Source of the DNA: JAVBPP01 sp031549535
Lineage (GTDB): Bacteria; Bacillota; Clostridia; Oscillospirales; Acutalibacteraceae
DNA: 17,243 bases
Assembly: GCA_031549535.1 (NCBI GenBank)
Contig: JAVBPP010000103.1
Span: forward strand, 1 to 17,243
Direction of reading: 5' to 3'
Shown here: one piece after another, positions 6,063 to 14,252 of the stretch
Numbering within the stretch: the stretch's first letter is position 1
Layout of the letters: each line of letters opens with the position of its first letter
Program-made: the position numbers and the translations under genes
The notes under the pieces: model-generated
Database searches by the model: none
Told to the model about the DNA's origin: nothing
Seen by the model: the letters and a program-made list of their open reading frames with translations, nothing else

Positions 6063-8423
6063 GCCGCTCACTGCTTCTGTCTGCCAAATATCCCTTGCGT
6101 ACTCCTGCACCGCGCGGTCCGCGGCAAAGCGCCCCGCGCCCGCGATGTTGGCCAGCGCCATGCGGCTCCAGCGGCCTTCGTCTTGCCAGCGCTGCTGCGC
6201 AATTTCGTGGATGCGGTGGTAGTCCGCAAAATCCGCAAGCGCCATGTAGGGGTCATGGTGCAGAATGGTGCGGGATATCTCGGCAAAATCTTTGCCGTCA
6301 ATACCTTTATTGATGAAGTCAATCGTCCGGTGCAGCAGCGCGTTGTTGTCATAATACTGCATGGGCGTATAGCCGTGGCGCTGCAACTCGCGCACTTCTT
6401 TTTCCTGCATACCGAAGAGCAGAATATTCTCCTCCCCCACTGCATCAAAAATTTCTACGTTTGCGCCGTCCAGCGTGCCGAGGGTGACGGCGCCGTTGAG
6501 CATAAGCTTCATGTTCCCCGTGCCGCTCGCCTCCGTCCCCGCGAGAGAAATCTGTTCGCTGATATCGGCGGCGGGCATGAGCTGCTCCGCCCGACTAACG
6601 TTATAATCCTCCAGATAAACCACGCGCATTTTTTCGCGTATGATGGGGTCCTTTGCTATCATATCACCCACAGCGCAGATAAAGCTGATTATTTTCTTGG
6701 CTACAAAATAGCCGGGTGCGGCCTTAGCCGCAAACACATAGCTGCGCGGCGCAAAGTCGGCATTGGGGTTTTCTTTGAGATAGAGGTACTGTGCCACGAT
6801 ATGCAAGGCATTTAGATGCTGGCGTTTGTATTCATGCAGGCGTTTCACCTGCACATCAAACAGGCTCTGCGGGTTTAGCACTTGCCCGGTCTGCTTTTGC
6901 AGGATTTTGGCAAACTCTGCCTTATTGTCCCGCTTCACCTGCATGAGCTTTTCCAAAAACGCACTGTCGTTTGCATAGCGTTTGAGGTTCTCCAAGGCTT
7001 GGGCGTTCAAAACAAAGTCCGCCCCAATGCTTTCCGCCAACAGCCCGGCCAGGCGTGGGTTGGACTGACAGAGCCAGCGGCGGTGGGCGATACCGTTGGT
7101 GACATTGCGAAACTTCTCCGGTGTGAGGGCATAAAAGCCGGAAAAAACATCCTTCTTTACAATTTCACTGTGTAGGGCAGAAACACCGTTGACGCTATGA
7201 CAGGTCCACACGCATAAATTCGCCATGCGCACCACGCCGCCGCTGATGACTGCCAGTTGTTCCACTGTATCCGCGTTGCCGGTTTTCTCCCAAACCGCGG
7301 CGCGTAAGCGGTTATCAATTTCCTGAATGATTTGATACAAACGCGGCAATAGCTGGCGCATCAAATCCACGGACCAGCATTCCAGCGCTTCCTTCATGAC
7401 GGTGTGGTTGGTGTAGGCAAACACCCGCGTCACAATATGCCAGGCATCGTCCCACGCGTAGCCGCAGTCGTCCAACAGCAGGCGTATGAGCTCCGGAATA
7501 GCCATTGTGGGGTGGGTGTCGTTGATATGAATCGCTATTTTATCCGGCAGGCAATCCAAGCTGTTGTATTTGCGCAGGTGGCGGCGCACGATATCCTGCA
7601 CAGAGGCGGAGACCAGGAAATATTGCTGACGCAGGCGCAGGCTCTTGCCCTCCGGGTGATTATCCGCCGGGTAGAGCACCTTGCTGATGACCTCGGCCAT
7701 GGCCTTTTGCTCCGTGGCGCGCAGATATTCCCCCTGGTTAAACATGGACATGTCGATGCTGTCCGCCGTGGCCGACCACAGCCGCAGCGTACTCACACCG
7801 CGCCCGTCTTTTCCGGCAACATACATATCGTACGGAATCGCTTTGACCGGCTTGTAATCCGTCAATTCTACAAAGTGATAGTTCTCCTGCCAGCTATCCT
7901 GAACAGTTCCCTCAAAGCGGATTTCCACCGCGCTTTCCTCACGCGGCACGAGCCAGACCTCACCCCCGGGCAGCCAAAAGTCCGGCAGCTCGGTCTGCCA
8001 GCCGTCCACCAGCTTCTGCCGGAAGATGCCGTATTCATATAAAATAGAGTAACCCGTCGCCGGGTAGCCCTTTGTTGCAAGCGCGTCCAGATAGCAGGCG
8101 GCAAGCCGCCCCAAACCGCCGTTGCCAAGGCCCGCGTCCGGCTCGCAGTCATACAGCGTCTCCAGCGAAACCCCCATGTCCGCAAGCAACCCGCGCACCG
8201 GTTCCAGCAGATTCAGATTATACAACGTGTTTTTCAGGGAACGCCCCATCAAAAACTCCATGCTGATATAGTAAATTTTCTTGCTGTCCTGTGCATCGCC
8301 CCGCTGCTCAAAATCCCGGCGCAGTTCACGCATTTTATCCCGCGTAATCATCGCCAGCGCCTGATACAGCTGCTCGGTACTCGCCTCCTCAGGCGAAACG
8401 CCGAAATAATGCAACAGCCGCAT
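6057..8423 (-). CDS. glgP: Glycogen/starch alpha-glucan phosphorylase
   Basis: A 788-residue GT35 enzyme that releases glucose-1-phosphate from glycogen or maltodextrin with orthophosphate in the cytoplasm. Family blocks are visible in order: YYISMEFLMGRSL, GLGNGGLGRLAACYLDALAT, DYKPVKAIPYDMYV, the long LPDKIAIHINDTHPTMAIPEL, VTNGIAHRRWL, the FDVQVKRLHEYKRQHLN block, and SLAGTEASGTGNMKLMLNG carrying Lys639, which binds pyridoxal phosphate. Length is slightly short at the N terminus compared with E. coli GlgP (about 815). ATG 8423 is the only standard start in frame; AGGAG is 18 nt upstream and may be brought nearer by a GGAGC/GCTCC stem between them. No other glycogen genes are in view. It converges on the SDR gene with a 6-bp overlap and no terminator. 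Confidence 0.96.
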   Translation of the reverse strand: MRLLHYFGVSPEEASTEQLYQALAMITRDKMRELRRDFEQRGDAQDSKKIYYISMEFLMGRSLKNTLYNLNLLEPVRGLLADMGVSLETLYDCEPDAGLGNGGLGRLAACYLDALATKGYPATGYSILYEYGIFRQKLVDGWQTELPDFWLPGGEVWLVPREESAVEIRFEGTVQDSWQENYHFVELTDYKPVKAIPYDMYVAGKDGRGVSTLRLWSATADSIDMSMFNQGEYLRATEQKAMAEVISKVLYPADNHPEGKSLRLRQQYFLVSASVQDIVRRHLRKYNSLDCLPDKIAIHINDTHPTMAIPELIRLLLDDCGYAWDDAWHIVTRVFAYTNHTVMKEALECWSVDLMRQLLPRLYQIIQEIDNRLRAAVWEKTGNADTVEQLAVISGGVVRMANLCVWTCHSVNGVSALHSEIVKKDVFSGFYALTPEKFRNVTNGIAHRRWLCQSNPRLAGLLAESIGADFVLNAQALENLKRYANDSAFLEKLMQVKRDNKAEFAKILQKQTGQVLNPQSLFDVQVKRLHEYKRQHLNALHIVAQYLYLKENPNADFAPRSYVFAAKAAPGYFVAKKIISFICAVGDMIAKDPIIREKMRVVYLEDYNVSRAEQLMPAADISEQISLAGTEASGTGNMKLMLNGAVTLGTLDGANVEIFDAVGEENILLFGMQEKEVRELQRHGYTPMQYYDNNALLHRTIDFINKGIDGKDFAEISRTILHHDPYMALADFADYHRIHEIAQQRWQDEGRWSRMALANIAGAGRFAADRAVQEYARDIWQTEAVSGL

Positions 8424-8483
8424 ATGGAGCAGCTGCGCAAGCTCCTGTTTGTTTATCCTATCCGTAAGTCTGCAGTCCTTTCC

Positions 8484-8621
8484 ACGTGAGTGTAATGATA
8501 TTATTACTTCGGCACGTAACAGTAGTTCATTTTGCGGGTCGAAATGCTCGGCCGTATGGGATTTTGACCCGCAAAATTTTTACTACTGTTTGGTGCAGGA
8601 GTAATAGTATATCACACCGTG
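8484..8621. repeat. 138-bp MITE-like imperfect inverted repeat
   Basis: Fills much of the 338-bp gap between glgP and the XRE regulator. Matching arms from the centre outward are ATTTTGCGGGTC (8529-8540) with GACCCGCAAAAT (8566-8577), AACAGTAGT (8518-8526) with ACTACTGTT (8582-8590), GCAC with GTGC, ATTACT with AGTAAT, GATAT with ATATC, GTGT with ACAC, and CACG (8484) with CGTG (8621). Small bulges separate the blocks, and the central 25 bases contain a further AAAT/ATTT pair. There is no open frame inside, as expected of a miniature non-autonomous element. I see no clear target-site duplication. The rest of the gap (8622-8746) shows only the glgP promoter, an AT-rich stretch and the regulator's TATAAT at 8716-8721. 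Confidence 0.65.
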
Positions 8622-8634
8622 CAAGTCTTGTGAA
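8606..8634 (-). promoter_or_regulatory. Likely glgP promoter at the edge of the inverted repeat
   Basis: Minus strand TTCACA (8634-8629), 17-bp spacer, TATACT (8611-8606). Transcription from here would put nearly the whole inverted repeat into a leader of about 175 nt ahead of the glgP ATG, where it would fold as one long hairpin. Confidence 0.45.
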
Positions 8635-8746
8635 AGGGGGCTTAAAACATTTAACCGCGAGTTGAACACCGCAATCCAAAATCGCCATAGAAAAAAAGCG
8701 TGTTTTCCGCTACAATATAATTCAGACAGCAAACAGAAGTAAAATT

Positions 8747-8755
8747 GGGGGGGGG
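8747..8755 (+). promoter_or_regulatory. G9 tract serving as ribosome binding site
   Basis: Nine consecutive G lie 6 nt before the regulator's ATG at 8762. GGGGG-type sequence can act as a Shine-Dalgarno site, and no other one is present. A homopolymer of this length is prone to slippage, which would change the spacing to the start codon. Confidence 0.5.
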
Positions 8756-8761
8756 CATCCT

Positions 8762-9559
8762 ATGGAAACAACCACCATCGGCAGCCAAATTCGCAGGCTG
8801 CGCAAAGAAAAAGGCGTTACGCAGGAGCAGCTTGCCGCCGCGCTGGCTGTCTCTGCACAGGCGGTGAGCAAGTGGGAGAACAACATCACCTTGCCGGATG
8901 CAAGCCTAATACCCGCGCTTGCAAGCTATTTTCGGGTGGCAACGGATACACTGTTCGGCTACCGCCTGCGTGAGCAGGAGGAGCGGGTAAATTCCATCTG
9001 CGAAGAGGCCTTCCGCCTGCGCGAAAGCGACCATGAACGCAGCCGCGCCATTTTGGAGGAGGGGCTGCGCCTGTATCCGGACCATGAAGTGCTGCGCAGC
9101 CATCTGCTGTATGTGGTGATTGACCCGGACGAACGTCTCACGCTCGCGGGGAGGCTGGCCGCCGAAACGCAGGACGCAAGCATCCGATACGACGCGCTGC
9201 GCTTTATGGCCTATGCGTATGAGAAAAAGGGGGAGCCGGAAAGCGCGAAAGCGGCGCTTGAGCAAATCCCGCAGCTTTATTTCACGCAGTTCTCGGAGCT
9301 TGCCTTTTTGCTGGAGGGAGAAGAAAAACGCGCCGCAGCGGAAAAGCAAAAATGGATTTCGTTTGAAACACTGCTGCAAATGTGCGCCAAATTGGCGGAA
9401 TATTACGAGCAGGCGGAAAACCCGCAGGCAGCCAAGGCGGAATACCAACGCGCCCTGCGCCTGTTGGAGGCTGTGCAGGAGGAAGAACAATACGAAAGTT
9501 ACCGGAATTACGAGCACTTTTTTAATAAGCGCTTCAACCACAATACCTCATGCATATAG
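8762..9559 (+). CDS. XRE-family HTH regulator with TPR-like C-terminal domain
   Basis: A 265-residue cytoplasmic protein. Residues 5-60 form a Cro/CI-type helix-turn-helix (IGSQIRRLRKEKGVTQEQLA, then AVSAQAVSKWENNITLPD with the recognition helix, then ALASYFRVATDTLFG). From about 70 to the end it is all helical and rich in Glu and Ala, with tetratricopeptide-like pairs such as ALRFMAYAYEKKGEPESAKAALEQI and AKLAEYYEQAENPQAAKAEYQRALRLLE. Proteins of this build are common in clostridia and often sense peptides or partner proteins; the ligand here is unknown. TATAAT at 8716-8721 gives a -10 box, but no good -35 is seen. It is divergent from glgP and may regulate it, but nothing in the sequence proves this. 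Confidence 0.85.
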   Translation: METTTIGSQIRRLRKEKGVTQEQLAAALAVSAQAVSKWENNITLPDASLIPALASYFRVATDTLFGYRLREQEERVNSICEEAFRLRESDHERSRAILEEGLRLYPDHEVLRSHLLYVVIDPDERLTLAGRLAAETQDASIRYDALRFMAYAYEKKGEPESAKAALEQIPQLYFTQFSELAFLLEGEEKRAAAEKQKWISFETLLQMCAKLAEYYEQAENPQAAKAEYQRALRLLEAVQEEEQYESYRNYEHFFNKRFNHNTSCI

Positions 9560-9590
9560 TTGAAAGCGCCAAAAGGCTCTTTTCGGATTC

Positions 9591-9620
9591 TTGACAGTCA
9601 AGCCATGAAAATGCTATACT
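9591..9620 (+). promoter_or_regulatory. Promoter of yebC
   Basis: Consensus TTGACA (9591-9596), 18-bp spacer, TATACT (9615-9620). It is 40 bp upstream of the yebC ATG. Confidence 0.75.
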
Positions 9621-9660
9621 GTTGGGCACAAACGAAAGCGATGAAAAGGCAGGGAAGCAC

Positions 9661-10383
9661 ATGTCCGGACATTCCAAATGGAGCACTATAAAACGGAAAA
9701 AGGAAAAAACAGATTCACAGCGTGCCAAAATTTTTACCAAAATTGGGCGCGAGATGGCGGTAGCTGTCCGGGAGGGCGGCGCGGATCCCAGCGTGAACTC
9801 CAAGCTGCGGGATATCATTGCTAAGGCAAAGAGCAACAATGTGCCAAACGATAATATTGAGCGCATCATCAAAAAAGCCGCCGGGGAAACGGACGGCGCA
9901 AAATACGAGGATATTATTTATGAGGGCTATGGCCCAGCCGGCGTTGCCGTAATTGTGGAGACTTTAACGGATAACCGCAACCGCACCGCGGGAGAGATGC
10001 GCCATTATTTTGATAAATACGGCGGGAACATGGGGCAGAGCGGCTCCGTGGCGTTTCAGTTTACCCGCCAGGGTGTGTTAGTCGTCTCCGCCGAGGGGCA
10101 GGACGAGGACAGCCTTATGGAGGCGGCCCTGGAGGCGGGCGCAATCGATTTTTTGGCAGAGGCGGAGATTTTTGATATCCGCACGGAGCCCGTATCCTTC
10201 GGCGCTGTGCGTGATGCGCTGGAGCAGAAGGGTTACGCGTTTTTATCGGCGGAAATCGAATATGTTCCTTCCACCTTTGTGACTCTTAGCAGCGAAGACG
10301 ATGTGAAGAACATGAGCAAAATGCTCGAAATGTTTGAGGACAATGACGACGTGCAGGCTGTTTGGCACAATTGGGAAGAATGA
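9661..10383 (+). CDS. yebC: YebC/PmpR family translational regulator
   Basis: A 240-residue YebC/TACO1-type protein. The family start MSGHSKWSTIKRKKEKTD-QRAKIFTKIGREM is followed by NVPNDNIERIIKKAAGE, YEGYGPAGVAVIVETLTDNRNRTAGEMRH, GGNMGQSGSVAFQF and the C-terminal DDDVQAVWHNW-like end, at the normal full length. Long annotated as a transcription regulator, the family has more recently been reported to help ribosomes through proline-rich stretches. I start it at ATG 9661, where the conserved N terminus begins; a 13-codon upstream extension begins right at the promoter and is unlikely. It has a consensus promoter and is monocistronic, since a separate promoter precedes the next gene. Confidence 0.95.
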   Translation: MSGHSKWSTIKRKKEKTDSQRAKIFTKIGREMAVAVREGGADPSVNSKLRDIIAKAKSNNVPNDNIERIIKKAAGETDGAKYEDIIYEGYGPAGVAVIVETLTDNRNRTAGEMRHYFDKYGGNMGQSGSVAFQFTRQGVLVVSAEGQDEDSLMEAALEAGAIDFLAEAEIFDIRTEPVSFGAVRDALEQKGYAFLSAEIEYVPSTFVTLSSEDDVKNMSKMLEMFEDNDDVQAVWHNWEE

Positions 10384-10442
10384 TTCCATTTTTTCCCGTC
10401 TGCTCTGTTACAGTTTATTCATGATATTTAAACAAATTTCGC

Positions 10443-10471
10443 TTGCATCGCATTGTTTTGTTCGCTATAAT
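10443..10471 (+). promoter_or_regulatory. Promoter of the lipoprotein operon
   Basis: TTGCAT (10443-10448), 17-bp spacer, perfect TATAAT (10466-10471). It is 63 bp upstream of the lipoprotein ATG. The 151-bp gap after yebC holds no clear terminator. Confidence 0.7.
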
Positions 10472-10534
10472 AGGCTTGATTTCTATCTGGATTTTCATTG
10501 TGGCAAATGACGAATAGAGAATGGAGTTATTGAT

Positions 10535-11602
10535 ATGAAAAAAGGTCTGCTATGTTTGGCGCTGGTGTTCTCAGTGCTGTTCGGAATCAGCGCGTGTTCC
10601 GGAAGTCCGACGATTGACGTTGAGAATGACCCGAATATCGTTGTTTTGACTGAGGAGGACGGCGATAAATACGGCGTAAAAAAAGAGGATATTGACGAAA
10701 AAGGCGAAACAAAGCCGGGCGCGGTGACCATTCCGATTACGACGGCGAAGGATAAAAAGAACAACGACAAAACAACAACAAAAAAGGGTGAAGCAAGCGA
10801 AAATCCGGGCGAAGAATTGGCTAGTATGCTTGGGCGAAGCCAGGATAAAGATGACCCATTCCAGGAAACGCAGCCTGAGGCGTCCATGATAGCTCCCGGC
10901 ACTATGCCGGCGGGTGACGATATAACCGTGGAGACGCAGAACGGAAAGCCGAAAACCCTGCTACGGGATAAATCCATTGACATAAAAACGTTGCGGAGCG
11001 GAACTTTTACCTTTAAATTTGCTACTGTAATGCCACAGGAAAACGGAGACGATTTGCCTGTTACTGTTACTGTTGTTAAAAAGGGTGACAAACAATCCAT
11101 GACATTTGGGTTGGATGCTGAAGCCCTAAATGCCATGGCAGGCGGAGACGACCCGGAGATGATGAATTTCTTGAAGATACTTTCGGGCGGAAAGCAATTT
11201 ACAGTGGCGGCATTGCATGACGGTTCGAAGTCTTATTTTCTTATTCCGATTATGAAATTAAAAATGGACTCCGAGGAAGTCAGCGGTGGTTTCGGCAGCT
11301 TTGGCGATTTCTCCTTTGATCCGGATAACATGGCTGGGAAGGGCTTAACCTATGTTAAAACATCCGTCTCCAAGAAAGATGGAACCAGCTATATGGTAGA
11401 AGAGTATAAAAATAAGGATGGGGTTGCGCAGAAATTCTTCTTCATTGGCAGCAATCTCAAGCGTATCGAAATTGTCAGCGCGGATAAGAAATCAACGCAG
11501 ATTGTGGATATTCTTTCCGTGAGCTCCAAAGTCGACGAAAGAGCGCTGAAACTTGACCCCAGTTACAAATCGCCGGAAGAGTTGGGCAGTATGATGCAAT
11601 GA
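10535..11602 (+). CDS. Membrane-anchored lipoprotein of unknown function
   Basis: A 355-residue secreted lipoprotein. KK plus a hydrophobic stretch is followed by the lipobox GISAC, giving lipidated Cys21 on the outer face of the membrane. Residues about 25-145 are a low-complexity, Lys/Asp/Glu/Thr-rich linker (for example DKKNNDKTTTKKGE). From about 150 a folded domain begins (SGTFTFKFATVMPQE ... VTVTVVKKGDKQSMTFGLD ... LKRIEIVSADKKSTQIVDI), with alternating beta-strands reminiscent of LolA/LppX-like lipoprotein folds; that comparison is only by eye. GGAG lies 8-9 nt before the ATG. The TGA overlaps the ATG of the next gene (ATGA at 11599-11602), so the two are translationally coupled. Confidence 0.8.
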   Translation: MKKGLLCLALVFSVLFGISACSGSPTIDVENDPNIVVLTEEDGDKYGVKKEDIDEKGETKPGAVTIPITTAKDKKNNDKTTTKKGEASENPGEELASMLGRSQDKDDPFQETQPEASMIAPGTMPAGDDITVETQNGKPKTLLRDKSIDIKTLRSGTFTFKFATVMPQENGDDLPVTVTVVKKGDKQSMTFGLDAEALNAMAGGDDPEMMNFLKILSGGKQFTVAALHDGSKSYFLIPIMKLKMDSEEVSGGFGSFGDFSFDPDNMAGKGLTYVKTSVSKKDGTSYMVEEYKNKDGVAQKFFFIGSNLKRIEIVSADKKSTQIVDILSVSSKVDERALKLDPSYKSPEELGSMMQ

Positions 11603-12351
11603 CAATGAGTAAAGATTACAATTACATAAAATCAACCTGGATTACAGGCGCCTCCGGCGGAATCGGGGGCGCCATTGCGCAATTATTGGCGCAAAACGGG
11701 GCGGCCGTTGCCCTGCAATACTGCACGGGGGAACAACGGGCAAAAGAGCTTGCGCATGGCATACGGGAACAGGGCGGCCTTGCCCTGCCGGTGTATGCCG
11801 ATGTGACACAGCCGAAAACCATTCGGCTGGCGCATGAGGCAATTACGGCGGAGTTGGGCGCGCCGGAGCTGCTGGTTTACAGCGCGGGGATTGCGCAGCA
11901 AAAGCTGTTTTGTGACATCAGCGGCGCGGAATTCGAGCGCATGTTTGCGGTGCATGTCACGGGTGCCTTTCACTGTATACAAGCGGTTTTGCCGGAGATG
12001 ATTCGCCGCAAACAAGGGAAAATCATCCTGATTTCCTCCATGTGGGGCACTGCGGGGGCTTCCTGCGAGGTGCACTATTCCGCTGCGAAAGCCGCGCAGC
12101 ACGGTTTGGCAAAAGCGCTTGCCAAAGAGCTTGCGCCCTCCAACATTCAGGTCAACTGCATTGCCCCCGGCGTGATTGACACAGCCATGAACAACTTCCC
12201 GGAGGAGACGATGCGCCAGCTGCGCGAGGAATCGCCCATGGGCCGCTTTGGGACGCCGCAGGAGGTGGCCGCTCTGGTGCAGTTTTTGGCAAGCGATGCG
12301 GCTGATTTTATTACGGGGCAAATTATAGGCATAGATGGGGGATTTATGTAA
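11599..12351 (+). CDS. SDR, probable elongation factor P 5-aminopentanone reductase (YmfI type)
   Basis: A 250-residue SDR with the TGASGGIG cofactor loop at 16-23, YSAG in place of NNAG, and catalytic Ser147, Tyr160 and Lys164. The block SSMWGTAGASCEVHYSAAKAAQ and the end FITGQIIGIDGGF match what I know of the Firmicutes YmfI subgroup, which reduces the 5-aminopentanone group on the EF-P lysine in B. subtilis. A generic 3-oxoacyl-ACP reductase (FabG) is the alternative. Start: ATG 11599 overlaps the lipoprotein stop; ATG 11605 in the same frame is equally possible, as neither has a strong ribosome binding site. The next gene begins 1 nt after its stop, so lipoprotein, SDR and phosphoesterase form one operon. 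Confidence 0.7.
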   Translation: MTMSKDYNYIKSTWITGASGGIGGAIAQLLAQNGAAVALQYCTGEQRAKELAHGIREQGGLALPVYADVTQPKTIRLAHEAITAELGAPELLVYSAGIAQQKLFCDISGAEFERMFAVHVTGAFHCIQAVLPEMIRRKQGKIILISSMWGTAGASCEVHYSAAKAAQHGLAKALAKELAPSNIQVNCIAPGVIDTAMNNFPEETMRQLREESPMGRFGTPQEVAALVQFLASDAADFITGQIIGIDGGFM

Positions 12352-12352
12352 C

Positions 12353-13210
12353 GTGAAAACGAAAGCGTGGTTGCGCGGCAACAAGCGCCGTGTGCTTTTT
12401 CTGGCAGCGTTGCTGGCACCTGCGATAGTAGCGCTTGGGGCATTTCAGTATTACTCCAATTATGCCATAGAGCTCTCGCGCTATCACTATCAGGCAAAAA
12501 AAGTACCGCAGGCGTTTGACGGCCTGCGGTTTTTACAAATCTCTGATTTACACAATGTGGAATTGGGCAAGCAAAACGAGCGTTTGCTGGCGTTCTGCCG
12601 AAACGAGCAAGCAGATGTCATCGTGATTACGGGCGATATGGTTGACCGCATCCGCCCGGATGTTTCCGTGGCTCTGGCTCTGGCACGGGAGCTAGTCAAG
12701 CTGACACCGCAGGTATTTTATGTGACAGGCAACCACGAGTGTTCACTTTCGCAGGATCTGCGGCAGCAACTGTTGGAGGGCCTGCGGGAGAGCGGTGTTA
12801 CAGTGCTCAGTAACCAAAGTGTCCCCATCATGCGGGATGGAGAGAGGATTCACATCATCGGCTTGGATGACAGCAGCCTCACGACAGCTGCGCTGGCAGA
12901 GCTGACCGCCACGCTGCCGGAACAGGAGCTGCGCATTGTTTTGGCACATGAGCCGCAGCTGCTGGAGCATTACGCTGCCAGTGGGGCGGATTTGGTGTTT
13001 TCCGGCCACGCCCACGGAGGCCAAATTCGTCTGCCCGGCCTGCCGGGGCTCTTTGCCCCGGAGCAGGGCTTCTTTCCGGAGTTTACCTGCGGTATCTATA
13101 CCGAGGGGGCAACCACCATGGTTGTCAGCCGCGGTTTGGGTAACAGCGTTTTGCCATTGCGGGTGATGAATCGCCCGGACTTGGTGCTGTGTGAGCTACA
13201 CAGTGCATGA
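12353..13210 (+). CDS. Membrane-anchored metallophosphoesterase (YkuE-like)
   Basis: A 285-residue calcineurin-type phosphoesterase. An N-terminal basic stretch and a hydrophobic helix (RVLFLAALLAPAIVALGAF, about 13-31) anchor it, putting the catalytic domain outside. Metal-binding motifs are complete: DLH (Asp65, His67), GDMVD (Asp95), GNHE (Asn127, His128), a His at LAHEP, GHAHGGQ (His219, His221) and the trailing RGLGNS. YkuE-type enzymes have been linked to hydrolysis of UDP-sugar-lipid precursors, but the substrate here is unproven. GTG 12353 is chosen because GGGGGA lies 10 nt upstream and it directly follows the SDR stop. An ATG at 12335 in frame would overlap the SDR gene. Two short inverted repeats near the stop (13187-13203, 13201-13224) lack T tracts. 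Confidence 0.87.
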   Translation: MKTKAWLRGNKRRVLFLAALLAPAIVALGAFQYYSNYAIELSRYHYQAKKVPQAFDGLRFLQISDLHNVELGKQNERLLAFCRNEQADVIVITGDMVDRIRPDVSVALALARELVKLTPQVFYVTGNHECSLSQDLRQQLLEGLRESGVTVLSNQSVPIMRDGERIHIIGLDDSSLTTAALAELTATLPEQELRIVLAHEPQLLEHYAASGADLVFSGHAHGGQIRLPGLPGLFAPEQGFFPEFTCGIYTEGATTMVVSRGLGNSVLPLRVMNRPDLVLCELHSA

Positions 13211-13234
13211 TAGTGGTGGCACTGCGCATTAAAC

Positions 13235-14248
13235 TCAACTAGGTTCATCTATTGGCACGCTGGCGCGGGCGTTCAAATCCAAGCCTGCGCTGTGCCCGGC
13301 GGCGTATTCGTAATAGCCCTGCGCGCCCACCATGGCGGCGTTGTCGCCGCAATAGCGCAGTTCCGGTAAAAACAGGCGGATGCCCAGCTTCGCGCAGCGC
13401 GTTTCCATCTCCCGGCGCAGGCGGCTGTTTGCGGCCACTCCCCCCGCGAGCGCCAAGGTTTGGCTCCCCAGCTCCTTTGCGGCGGCAAGGGTGCGCGTGC
13501 AGAGATAATCTGCAACGGCATAGCTGTAAGATGCACCAAAGTCAGCGCTATCAATCGCCTGCCCGCGTTGTTTTGCGTTGTTTATGGTGTTGATTGCGGC
13601 GGTTTTTAGGCCGGAAAAGCTAAAATCAAACGGGCTGCCGTCCACGCTCGGGCGCGGAAAGGCGAAGGCGTCTGGGTTCCCGTTTTGCGAGAGCCTGTCC
13701 ATATTCAGTCCGCCGGGGTAGGGTATGCCAAGCGTGCGCGCCGCCTTATCGAGCGATTCACCCGACGCATCGTCCCGGGTTCTGCCGATGATACGAAAAT
13801 CTGTGTAGCTGTCCACCTGCACAATATGGCTGTGGCCGCCGGAGACAACCAAACATAAGAAAGGCGGCTGCAGCTCGGGGTAGCTCAAATAATTCGCCGC
13901 GATATGTGCCCGCAGATGATGCACGGGGATGAGCGGCAAACCGGCGCTGAGCGCCAAGCCCTTGGCAAAGTTTACACCCACCAAAAGCGCACCAATCAAC
14001 CCCGGCGCATGGGTTACGGCGATGCCGTCCAGCTCCGGCAACGCGGTCTGCGCCTGCTCCAGGGCAAGGCGCACCACGCCGCAAATCGCCTGCGTGTGCA
14101 GGCGCGAGGCTATCTCCGGCACCACGCCGCCGTATACCACATGCTGCTCCACCTGCGAGGCGATGACATTGGAACAGACGGTTCTGCCGTCCCGCACCAC
14201 GGCCGCCGCGGTTTCATCGCAGGAGCTTTCAATCGCTAAGAGTAACAT
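13235..14248 (-). CDS. tsaD: tRNA N6-adenosine threonylcarbamoyltransferase
   Basis: A 337-residue TsaD (Gcp/YgjD/Kae1) protein. It transfers threonylcarbamoyl from TC-AMP to A37 of ANN-decoding tRNAs, working with TsaB and TsaE, which are not in the window. Clear marks are LAIESSCDETAAAVV at the N terminus, GGVVPEIASRLH, the metal-binding HLRAH with His111 and His115, VSGGHSH, and the C-terminal AGGVAANSRLR and CGDNAAMVG. ATG 14248 is preferred because the protein then starts with the family's LLLAIESS. The longer frame (from 14290) overlaps the upstream oxidoreductase gene, whose stop is only 4 nt away. The ribosome binding site (AAGGAAG) falls within that gene, so the two are probably coupled. 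Confidence 0.96.
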   Translation of the reverse strand: MLLLAIESSCDETAAAVVRDGRTVCSNVIASQVEQHVVYGGVVPEIASRLHTQAICGVVRLALEQAQTALPELDGIAVTHAPGLIGALLVGVNFAKGLALSAGLPLIPVHHLRAHIAANYLSYPELQPPFLCLVVSGGHSHIVQVDSYTDFRIIGRTRDDASGESLDKAARTLGIPYPGGLNMDRLSQNGNPDAFAFPRPSVDGSPFDFSFSGLKTAAINTINNAKQRGQAIDSADFGASYSYAVADYLCTRTLAAAKELGSQTLALAGGVAANSRLRREMETRCAKLGIRLFLPELRYCGDNAAMVGAQGYYEYAAGHSAGLDLNARASVPIDEPS

Positions 14249-14252
14249 CGTC

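Noticed and set aside
7404..8042. Long plus-strand frame antisense to glgP, and similar antisense frames in other GC-rich genes
   Set aside because: They are shadows of strong codon bias in the real gene; no ribosome binding site or recognisable domain.
13187..13224. Inverted repeats between the phosphoesterase and tsaD as a bidirectional terminator
   Set aside because: The stems are only 6 bp and no T tract follows on either strand.
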